Shown here in pieces: positions 57,570 through 64,000 of a DNA stretch of 64,000 nucleotides (its first letter is position 1; the number at the start of each line of letters is the position of its first letter). Origin of the DNA: Bacteroidales bacterium (GTDB taxonomy: Bacteria > Bacteroidota > Bacteroidia > Bacteroidales > F082); contig JAKSMU010000007.1 in NCBI GenBank assembly GCA_024400455.1, positions 62,001-126,000 of the forward strand. The letters run 5' to 3'. Position numbers and translations under genes: made by a program. Under the pieces are notes generated by a model. The model worked only from the letters and a program-made list of their open reading frames with translations. It ran no database searches and was not told the origin of the DNA.

Positions 57570-59504
57570 ATGTCAAAAATCATTGGAATCGACTTAGGAA
57601 CAACTAACTCATGTGTGGCAGTAATGGAAGGTAACGAACCGGTTGTCATCGCCAACAGCGAAGGCCACCGCACTACGCCTTCTGTCGTCGCCTTCACCGA
57701 CAATGGCGAACGCAAGGTGGGCGAACCTGCAAAACGTCAGGCTATCACCAACCCGCTGCGCACCATTTATTCCATCAAGCGTTTTATGGGCGAAACCTAC
57801 GACAAGGTTCAGGCCGAAATGAAGCGCGTGCCTTATAAAGTGGTGCAAGGCCCTAACAACACCCCACGCATCGACATCGATGGTAAGAACTACACCCCAC
57901 AGGAAATTTCGGCCATGACCCTTCAGAAGATGAAGAAGACCGCTGAAGATTTCCTCGGCCAGACCATCACCGAAGCCGTCATCACCGTTCCGGCTTACTT
58001 TAACGATGCACAGCGTCAGGCTACTAAGGAAGCCGGCGAAATCGCAGGTCTGAAAGTGCGCCGTATTATCAACGAACCTACAGCCGCTGCTTTGGCTTAC
58101 GGTTTGGACAAGAAAAAGAGCGATGTGAAAGTCGCTGTGTATGACCTCGGTGGCGGTACTTTCGATATCTCCATCCTTGAATTAGGTGATGGCGTGTTCG
58201 AAGTGAAATCAACCAACGGTAACACCCACCTCGGCGGTGATGATTTCGACGAAGTCATTATCAACTGGCTGGCTGAAGAATTCATGCGCGACAACGGCAT
58301 CGACCTCCGCAAGGATCCTATGGCCCTGCAACGCCTGAAGGAAGCTGCTGAAAAGGCTAAGATTGAACTGTCATCGTCAAGCGAAACGGAAATCAACCTG
58401 CCATATATCATGCCTGTCAACGGCATTCCACAGCACCTTGTCCGCACTTTGAGCCGCGCCAAATTCGAAATGCTGGCCGACCATCTGATTCACGCCACCA
58501 TCGAACCTTGCCAAAAGGCTCTTCAGGATGCTGGCATGAGCGTCAACGACATTGACGATGTCATTCTGGTTGGTGGTTCAACCCGTATCCCTGCCATTCA
58601 GAATATCGTCCGCGATTTCTTCAAGAAGGAACCTTCAAAGGGCGTTAATCCTGACGAAGTGGTAGCCATCGGTGCCTCCATCCAGGGCGGCGTTCTGACC
58701 GGTGAAGTGAAGGACGTGCTGCTGCTCGATGTCACTCCTCTGTCATTGGGTATCGAAACCCTCGGCGGTGTGATGACCAAACTCATCGATGCCAACACGA
58801 CCATCCCGACCCGCAAGAGCGAAGTCTTCTCAACGGCTGCCGACAACCAGCCTTCGGTTGAAATCCACGTGCTGCAAGGCGAACGCCCAATGGCTGCCCA
58901 AAACAAGACCATCGGCCGCTTCACACTCGACAGCATTCCTCCAGCGCCACGTGGCGTGCCGCAAATCGAAGTCACTTTCGACATCGACTCAAACGGTATC
59001 CTCAATGTGTCCGCTAAGGACAAGGCTACAGGCAAGAGCCAGAACATCCGCATCGAGGCTTCATCAGGCTTGACCGACGATGAAATCCAGCGCATGAAGA
59101 ACGAAGCCCAAGCCAACGCCGAAGCTGACAAGAAGGAACGTGAACGCATTGACAAACTGAACCAAGCCGACAGCATCATCTTCCAGACTGAAAAGCAGTT
59201 GAAGGAATATGGCGACAAGTTGCCAGCCGACAAGAAGGGCGAAATTGAAAGCGCTCTTGCCAAACTGAAGACTGCTCACCAGGCTCAGGACATCGCCGGC
59301 ATCGATGCAGCCATGGCCGAAATGAACGCCATGTGGCAGAAGGCAAGCGAAGAAATGTACAAGAATGCTGGCGCACAAGGCGGCCCACAAGGCGCAGGCT
59401 TCGACCCGAACAACATGGGTGGCAACCCGAATGCTGGTCAGCAGAACAACAACAAGGGCGGCGACGACGAAGTGACCGACGTCGACTTTGAGGAAGTGAA
59501 ATAA
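57570..59504 (+). CDS. dnaK: Chaperone protein DnaK
   Basis: A 644-residue Hsp70. The ATPase domain begins [19 protein letters not shown] and includes [35 protein letters not shown] and [13 protein letters not shown]. The linker is [18 protein letters not shown], followed by the peptide-binding domain ([30 protein letters not shown]) and a helical lid. The tail is Gly/Asn-rich and ends [14 protein letters not shown], the conserved co-chaperone-binding tip. No grpE or dnaJ is adjacent. A strong bidirectional terminator follows. Confidence 0.98.
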   Translation: MSKIIGIDLGTTNSCVAVMEGNEPVVIANSEGHRTTPSVVAFTDNGERKVGEPAKRQAITNPLRTIYSIKRFMGETYDKVQAEMKRVPYKVVQGPNNTPRIDIDGKNYTPQEISAMTLQKMKKTAEDFLGQTITEAVITVPAYFNDAQRQATKEAGEIAGLKVRRIINEPTAAALAYGLDKKKSDVKVAVYDLGGGTFDISILELGDGVFEVKSTNGNTHLGGDDFDEVIINWLAEEFMRDNGIDLRKDPMALQRLKEAAEKAKIELSSSSETEINLPYIMPVNGIPQHLVRTLSRAKFEMLADHLIHATIEPCQKALQDAGMSVNDIDDVILVGGSTRIPAIQNIVRDFFKKEPSKGVNPDEVVAIGASIQGGVLTGEVKDVLLLDVTPLSLGIETLGGVMTKLIDANTTIPTRKSEVFSTAADNQPSVEIHVLQGERPMAAQNKTIGRFTLDSIPPAPRGVPQIEVTFDIDSNGILNVSAKDKATGKSQNIRIEASSGLTDDEIQRMKNEAQANAEADKKERERIDKLNQADSIIFQTEKQLKEYGDKLPADKKGEIESALAKLKTAHQAQDIAGIDAAMAEMNAMWQKASEEMYKNAGAQGGPQGAGFDPNNMGGNPNAGQQNNNKGGDDEVTDVDFEEVK

Positions 59505-59525
59505 TCTAACCGATTAAATATCAAT

Positions 59526-59555
59526 AAAAAAGGAGTGCTCTTGCACTCCTTTTTT
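59526..59555. terminator. Bidirectional terminator between dnaK and the Ehr operon
   Basis: AAAAAAGGAGTGC (59526-59538) and GCACTCCTTTTTT (59543-59555) form a perfect 13-bp stem with loop TCTT. It lies between convergent transcription units. Confidence 0.9.
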
Positions 59556-59567
59556 ATTGCTGTATTA

Positions 59568-60311
59568 TCAAATCGTCAACTCCCTCAATCCGTTCAGAAT
59601 TGTGAGCGGATGCGCTGGATTGCCGGGGAGGTAAAGATCTACCTTATGCGTTTTAAGGAAGGAATGGTCGATGGCATCGGAATCGGCATACAGACCACCG
59701 CTAATGGCATCAACGCCGCAAAGGACGAGCAGCCGCGGTTGAGGGACAGCATCGTAACAGATTTGCGTGGCACGAGCCATATTGACAGTGATGGGCCCCG
59801 TGATGACAATGCCGTCGGCGTGACGCGGTGAGGCCACGAACTCGATGCCGTAGCGTCCCATGTCAAAGTTGACATTGCCCGTTGCACCCAATTCCCATTC
59901 GCAGGAATTGTCGCCGCCGGCGCTCACCTGACGCAGTTTCAGCGAGCCTTTGAACAGTTTGGCACATTCGGGTTTCGGACCGTATTCTATCGGCTTGTCG
60001 ATGCCTTCGCGCACAATCAGGTTTTCGCGGACAGTCGTGGCCATCTTGTAATCCTTGGTGAACGTAATCTTGTCAGGAAATTGACGCGCACAAAGACCGC
60101 AAAATGCGCATTTGCCTAAATCGATGCTAAGTCCGCCTTGGGTGCCAATGGCCTGCATGGGACATATTGCAGCGATTTTCTCGTTGTCGGCTGGTGTAGT
60201 GCTGATGACAGGGCGACCTCTGAAAATGCCAGGCACTTGTGCTGTTGTCGGGTCGGGGATGTATTGCTTGCCCTGTGCTTTTAATATGGAAAGGTTACTG
60301 ATGTGTTTCAT
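59568..60311 (-). CDS. Ehr complex small subunit fused to a ferredoxin domain (HyfH/HyfI-like)
   Basis: A 247-residue protein. Residues ~40-80 are a one-cluster ferredoxin (Cys50 in AAICPMQAI with Cys68, Cys71, Cys74 in KCAFCGLCARQFP); the second cluster of ordinary HyfH is lost. Residues ~120-245 match the NuoB/HycG 20-kDa subunit (FDMGRYGIEFVASPRHADGI, VITGPITVNMARA, ISGGLY, VDLYLPGNP). Of the four N2-cluster Cys positions only Cys137 remains; the others read Asp134, Asp201 and Asn231. It is therefore unlikely to hold a normal proximal [4Fe-4S]. Last gene of the operon, 4 bases after the large subunit. Confidence 0.85.
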   Translation of the reverse strand: MKHISNLSILKAQGKQYIPDPTTAQVPGIFRGRPVISTTPADNEKIAAICPMQAIGTQGGLSIDLGKCAFCGLCARQFPDKITFTKDYKMATTVRENLIVREGIDKPIEYGPKPECAKLFKGSLKLRQVSAGGDNSCEWELGATGNVNFDMGRYGIEFVASPRHADGIVITGPITVNMARATQICYDAVPQPRLLVLCGVDAISGGLYADSDAIDHSFLKTHKVDLYLPGNPAHPLTILNGLRELTI

Positions 60312-60315
60312 GGCT

Positions 60316-61779
60316 TTATAAATCGTGTCCGCAATAGGAGAGGTTGAAACTTTTGTTGCAAATCGGGAAGTCGGAAATCTCGTTGTTTCTGACTGCTAGT
60401 TCAAGGGCGTCCCAGTTGTGGAACGAAGGGTCTTTTATCTTGTACAATGCTAATTTTCCGCTGTTATCGGTGATAGCGCAATGGCAAATCTCGCCACGCC
60501 AGCCTTCCACAAGACTCAAGGCGAAACGGTTGGCTTGCAACTGTGGCTCATCTGTATGGCTTACTTGGGCAACAGGAAGATTGTCAACTAATTTTCTGAT
60601 GAGTGCAAGCGATTCATATACTTCCTCGATTCTGACTTGAGTGCGTGAATACACGTCGCCGTGCTTCTTGACGACCGGTTTCACTTGACCTTCATATTTC
60701 AGGTAAGGATGTGTGCTGCGGATGTCTCTCAACAAGCCTGATGCACGTGAGGCCATGCCAATGGCGCCAATCTCCACGGCTTGTTCGCGCGTTACCGTGC
60801 CTGTGCGTTCGAGTCGCGACAGGACTGACGGGCAGCGCTTGATTTTGTTGCTCATTTGGGTGAAATCCTTTTCGTAGGCGTTAAGCGTGGTGTGTAGGTC
60901 AGCGATGAGTTCTGGAGTCAGGTCGTAAGGAGCCTCAAAAGGACGAACCATGGTCTTGCCCAAACGGTTGCCGCACCATTTTTGCATGAAATTGATGATA
61001 GGCGTGCGCAACCTGCCATAGACGGCATTGCCAAGCTGATAGGCTACATCACCGCAAATGGCGCTGAGGTCGCCGGTATGGATGGCGATACGCTCCAACT
61101 CGCAGGCAATCATGCGTTCAACGGCGGCGCGCTCGTCGATTTGATAGTCACAGAGGGCTTCATAGTTCGTGGCAAAAGCGATGCCATGACTCACAGCACT
61201 GTCGCCCGCCACCGATTCGGCTAGCATGGCTTTCTGACTCAGCAGAGGTTTCTCAAGCATCAGTTTTTCGACACCGCGATGCTGATAGCCAAGCATAATC
61301 TCAAGATTGAGGATTGTTTCACCTTCGCAAGTGAAGCGGAAATGGCCCGGCTCAATGACACCTGCGTGGATAGGTCCAACGCCGACCTCATGCAGTTCTT
61401 CATCATCGGCACGATAGAAGGGATAGTCGTCGGGTGCCGTGCGAACGGGCTTTGGCCATTGATGTCCTTCGAACTCGATGCCGAAATTCTCGGCTATCTC
61501 TCTTTCAAAACGGTCAATCGCCCTGATTTTCAATGAAGGACAGGATTTCTCTTTCAAAGCAAAAGAGGAAACCTCTATTGTGCCGTTTGTATCGTTGGCA
61601 AGACACATAATCAGTTGCAGCGCATCAGCATTCGGGTAGCCGAAATAAGATACGCAATGATATGTATCGTTGGCCATCGCTTCATGAACATATTGCGCGA
61701 ATTCTTGATAATCGGTGGTCTGCGGAATATCGCCAAAGGCTACGCTTCGGCCATTATTGTAGAGTGTCAGTATTTTCAT
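60316..61779 (-). CDS. Ehr complex large subunit (HyfG/HycE-like, NiFe cysteines absent)
   Basis: A 487-residue fusion of the 30-kDa (NuoC-like, about 1-125) and 49-kDa (NuoD-like) subunits, as in HycE/HyfG. Marks: FEREIAENFGIEFEGHQWPK, GPIHAGVIEPGHFRF, LGYQHRGVEKLM. The first NiFe motif ERxCGICxxxH reads ESVAGDSAVSH (residues 188-198) and the C-terminal DPCxxC reads NLSYCGHDL, so all four nickel ligands are missing. This is diagnostic of energy-converting-hydrogenase-related (Ehr) complexes, which cannot use H2. The real electron reaction is unknown. Starts 1 base after the HyfF-like gene. Confidence 0.9.
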   Translation of the reverse strand: MKILTLYNNGRSVAFGDIPQTTDYQEFAQYVHEAMANDTYHCVSYFGYPNADALQLIMCLANDTNGTIEVSSFALKEKSCPSLKIRAIDRFEREIAENFGIEFEGHQWPKPVRTAPDDYPFYRADDEELHEVGVGPIHAGVIEPGHFRFTCEGETILNLEIMLGYQHRGVEKLMLEKPLLSQKAMLAESVAGDSAVSHGIAFATNYEALCDYQIDERAAVERMIACELERIAIHTGDLSAICGDVAYQLGNAVYGRLRTPIINFMQKWCGNRLGKTMVRPFEAPYDLTPELIADLHTTLNAYEKDFTQMSNKIKRCPSVLSRLERTGTVTREQAVEIGAIGMASRASGLLRDIRSTHPYLKYEGQVKPVVKKHGDVYSRTQVRIEEVYESLALIRKLVDNLPVAQVSHTDEPQLQANRFALSLVEGWRGEICHCAITDNSGKLALYKIKDPSFHNWDALELAVRNNEISDFPICNKSFNLSYCGHDL

Positions 61780-61780
61780 A

Positions 61781-63058
61781 TCAGTAAATCAACGAAGCGA
61801 CGTCGTTTATCAATTGGGTTATACAATCAGGACAAGCATAGCCGATATAAATGGCCAAACCAAACAGGATGAGTTGCGACACACTGCGCAACGGGCTGAG
61901 GTGTGGGGCCTTCAGTCCAGCGGCGACTTCGGGCTTCAAAGGCAGGAAAATCACTTGGATGATGCTCTTGCAGATGGCCCAAATCAGCACGGTGAGGAAC
62001 AAGGCAACGATGACAACGAGCCACCAGCAACCGGTTTCTATCATGGCATTGAATATGCCGAGTTCGCTCATGAACATGCCCGACGGCGGAATGGCGGTGA
62101 TGGAGAATAGTCCCAACAACAGGACGATGGCACCGAATGGATTGAGTTGCAGATAACCGCCCATTTTGTCCATCATTTTGGTGCCATAAACTTTCACCAA
62201 TTGGTTGTAATGCAGGAACAGGCCGCCTTTCACGAAGGTGTGCATCAGCAAATGCAGGATGGCGAAGATGATGCCGACTCTGCCGAAACACAGACCGAGA
62301 ATCACGATGGCGCTGTGCTCAATGCTCGAATAGGCCAGCATGCGTTTGTAGTTGCAAATCTTCACCATATAGGTCGTTGCGATGAATAGCGTCAAAACGG
62401 CGGTGACAATCATAAGAATACGTCCCCATTGTGCCGAACTGCTGCCTGCCACGACAGCGTAAGCGCGGAAGATGCCCACGAAACCGAGATTCACCAACAC
62501 GCTCGAAAGCATGGCGGCGGCTGGACCTGGGGCATTGTCCTTGGCATCGATGCCGGCGGTGAACATGGGGAAAAGTCCCATCTTGGCGGTATATCCGCAG
62601 AAGATGAAGATATAACCCATCTTCAACCAGAAAGGATCCATCTTGTCGCTGTAAGTCATCAAGTTGGCATAACTCAAATCGGATGAGCCGCAACGATAGA
62701 GGGCGAGACTCCAAAACAGGATGCCGATAAAGATAAATGTGACGCTGATGGCGCAGACAAACACATATTTCCATACGGCTTCGAGTGCCAGTTCTTCGCG
62801 ATGATGATAAATCAGCATACCAGCCGCCAATGTCGTGACTTCGGTGAGCACCCAAGTCATTGCGATTTGGTTCGACATGTAGCCTAATGCCAAAGCAGCG
62901 GTTAGGACGAACAAGGCGGTGTAATAAACGGCTTTTTGCCCCTTAGGAGCCTTGAAATCATGGAAATAGATGATGGAATGAATCAAGACTGGCAACAGCA
63001 CGATGGCAAGCACAGCCATCATCAGGATTGAGAGTGAATCGAGTGTGAAATATTGCAT
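61781..63058 (-). CDS. Ehr antiporter-like membrane subunit (HyfF/NuoN-like)
   Basis: A 425-residue subunit of the Mrp/NuoL-M-N family with about 13-14 helices. Conserved charged residues of the ion path are present: Glu in MTWVLTEVTTLAAG (helix 5), Lys in CGYTAKMGLFPMFTAGIDAK (helix 7), and Lys in HTFVKGGLFLHYN (helix 8). It probably moves H+ or Na+ in step with electron transfer. It is shorter than E. coli HyfF and lacks the long lateral helix. Between HyfE- and HyfG-like genes in a tight operon. Confidence 0.88.
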   Translation of the reverse strand: MQYFTLDSLSILMMAVLAIVLLPVLIHSIIYFHDFKAPKGQKAVYYTALFVLTAALALGYMSNQIAMTWVLTEVTTLAAGMLIYHHREELALEAVWKYVFVCAISVTFIFIGILFWSLALYRCGSSDLSYANLMTYSDKMDPFWLKMGYIFIFCGYTAKMGLFPMFTAGIDAKDNAPGPAAAMLSSVLVNLGFVGIFRAYAVVAGSSSAQWGRILMIVTAVLTLFIATTYMVKICNYKRMLAYSSIEHSAIVILGLCFGRVGIIFAILHLLMHTFVKGGLFLHYNQLVKVYGTKMMDKMGGYLQLNPFGAIVLLLGLFSITAIPPSGMFMSELGIFNAMIETGCWWLVVIVALFLTVLIWAICKSIIQVIFLPLKPEVAAGLKAPHLSPLRSVSQLILFGLAIYIGYACPDCITQLINDVASLIY

Positions 63059-63062
63059 GGCA

Positions 63063-63692
63063 TCAGTCTTTTAAGGTTGTTAATGAATCCACATCTGTCG
63101 ATTTGAACACGTCGCCAATCTTGCCTGCGAAGAAGCCCAACAGCAACACGCTGGCGAAAATGTCGAGCAGCACGCCCAAATTGACGAGGAAAGGCATGTG
63201 ATTGCCGACGGCCAAAGTCAGGATGAAAACGCCGTTTTCGATAATCATGTAGCCAATCAGATGTGAAAGGAGCTTACGGCGCGAGCAGATGAAATATAAT
63301 CCGAACAGGATGGCCGACATGGATGTGACGAAGAAGAGTTTCCCGATTCCCTCGTCGTTGACAGCACTAATCAGGACATACATTCCTGCAACAATGACCA
63401 CCGTGATAGCCAAGGATGCAAAATGCGGCAGGAACGGCTCGGCTTCGCGGGTAATCTTGTTGCGGTTGATGAGTCGGAACAGAAAAACTGGCACTGCAAT
63501 GGACTTGAACAGCAAGGTCTCGATGGCAATCCAAACGAGGTTGGAAATCGTTATCTCGTTCAGCTGCACGATGGCAAGGGCAAAGAGCAGGAAACCTTGC
63601 ACCATCACTAATTTCACGTAATTTCTCAGTCGGTTTGCTGTAGCCATCAAAAAGATGGTGATGACAAACAGCATCATTATGATTTCTTTCAT
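63063..63692 (-). CDS. Ehr membrane subunit (HyfE-like)
   Basis: A 209-residue hydrophobic protein with six or seven helices, matching HyfE: MFVITIFLMATANRLRNYVK, LVMVQGFLLFALAIVQL, a NuoK-like region with HLIGYMIIENGVFILTLAVG (Glu in the membrane), and LVNLGVLLDIFASVLLLGFF. HyfE-type subunits contribute the NuoK- and NuoJ-like helices to the ion path. It is flanked by HyfC- and HyfF-like genes with 3-4 base gaps. Confidence 0.85.
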   Translation of the reverse strand: MKEIIMMLFVITIFLMATANRLRNYVKLVMVQGFLLFALAIVQLNEITISNLVWIAIETLLFKSIAVPVFLFRLINRNKITREAEPFLPHFASLAITVVIVAGMYVLISAVNDEGIGKLFFVTSMSAILFGLYFICSRRKLLSHLIGYMIIENGVFILTLAVGNHMPFLVNLGVLLDIFASVLLLGFFAGKIGDVFKSTDVDSLTTLKD

Positions 63693-63695
63693 GGC

Positions 63696-64000
63696 TTAAC
63701 TGAATTGCATAATTGAAAAAACTAACACTAAAGCCGCAGCGGCAACGCTGAAGATGAACTCGGGGTTGTGGTTCATTCTGAATCTCGCCATAAACGATTC
63801 GGTGATGCCTATGGCAATGGCGCAAACGGCTTGCACGAGGAAGAAAATGCCTATCGACATGGCCAAGGGACCAGCCAGAAACAGGTTGGCAATCAGGGCA
63901 CCGTACATGGCGAATTTCATATATCCCGTCGAGAGAATCAGGCCTAAGTCGAAGCCGCTGTTGTCAAGAATCATCACTTCGTGGATCATCGTCAGTTCAA
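63696..64000 (-). CDS. Ehr membrane subunit (HyfC/HycD, NuoH-like), C-terminal part
   Basis: Only the last ~101 residues are in the window; the frame continues past position 64000, so the ATG at 63989 is internal. The visible part includes ELTMIHEVMILDNSGFDLGL, the conserved NuoH/HycD loop with acidic residues near the quinone or electron-transfer interface, then three transmembrane helices ending FIFSVAAAALVLVFSIMQFS. It anchors the hydrophilic subunits to the membrane. Upstream subunits lie outside the window. Confidence 0.85.
   Translation of the reverse strand, partial: ELTMIHEVMILDNSGFDLGLILSTGYMKFAMYGALIANLFLAGPLAMSIGIFFLVQAVCAIAIGITESFMARFRMNHNPEFIFSVAAAALVLVFSIMQFS

Noticed and set aside
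59568..63692. Formate hydrogenlyase or hydrogenase 4
   Set aside because: Subunit order fits, but all NiFe cysteines of the large subunit are absent, so H2 chemistry is not expected.

Overview
The window is a chromosomal segment of a member of the Bacteroidota, most likely order Bacteroidales. Support comes from type IX secretion (T9SS) C-terminal sorting domains on four secreted proteins, many promoters of the Bacteroidota form TTTG-N18-21-TAnnTTTG, several families typical of this phylum (DUF3098 next to uppP and truB, C10 peptidase, BspA-like leucine-rich repeats, TPR-membrane-HTH regulators), and sparse Shine-Dalgarno sites. I cannot name the species. No prophage, CRISPR array or rRNA operon is present; the only tRNA seen is tRNA-Pro(CGG).

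Layout. 1-8.7 kb: an ADP-ribosylglycohydrolase fusion and small enzymes, then a housekeeping block (DUF3098, uppP, truB, queA, glycyl-tRNA synthetase). 8.9-14.2 kb: two adjacent T9SS cargo proteins that share a 441-bp identical stretch, and a lipoprotein TPR regulator. 14.3-20.3 kb: a pseudouridine synthase with a long charged repeat tail, a large T9SS protein, a FeMo-cofactor-family protein, a secreted 18-residue-repeat protein, a TatD-like hydrolase and TcdA. 20.5-22.2 kb: tandem short ssb genes and a GxxExxY nuclease-like gene lying between two large folded palindromic elements. 22.1-29.5 kb: RNase H, an M49-like lipoprotein, tRNA-Pro, mntP, an outer-membrane barrel and gpmI. 29.4-41.2 kb: a long minus-strand run of small accessory enzymes (AlkD-like, three GNATs, YdeI-like, MmcQ/YjbR, DUF362 ferredoxin, an O-acyltransferase) with two broken genes, then proteases and a TetR regulator with a clear operator. 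41.4-48.8 kb: a DUF4143 ATPase, HAD phosphatase, nucleoside deaminase, GH89 glycosidase, flavodoxin-ferredoxin and MATE transporter.

48.9-54.5 kb is a four-gene envelope O-acetylation operon: a LysM protein with a degenerate lytic-transglycosylase domain, two SGNH esterase-like proteins and an MBOAT acyltransferase. 54.5-56.0 kb holds a second DUF4143 ATPase enclosed by two copies of a 53-bp hairpin. Then come an omega-amidase-like enzyme, tadA and dnaK. The last 4.4 kb is the distal part of a membrane complex resembling group 4 hydrogenases (HyfC-E-F-G-I order). Its large subunit lacks all four NiFe-binding cysteines, and its small subunit lacks three of the four N2-cluster cysteines, so it belongs with the energy-converting-hydrogenase-related (Ehr) complexes and is not a hydrogenase.

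The most unusual items are the folded elements around the GxxExxY gene, the hairpin-bracketed ATPase, the cofactor-stripped Ehr complex, the duplicated T9SS module, and the O-acetylation operon with its inactive transglycosylase-like partner. All calls come from reading the sequence; no database search was run.
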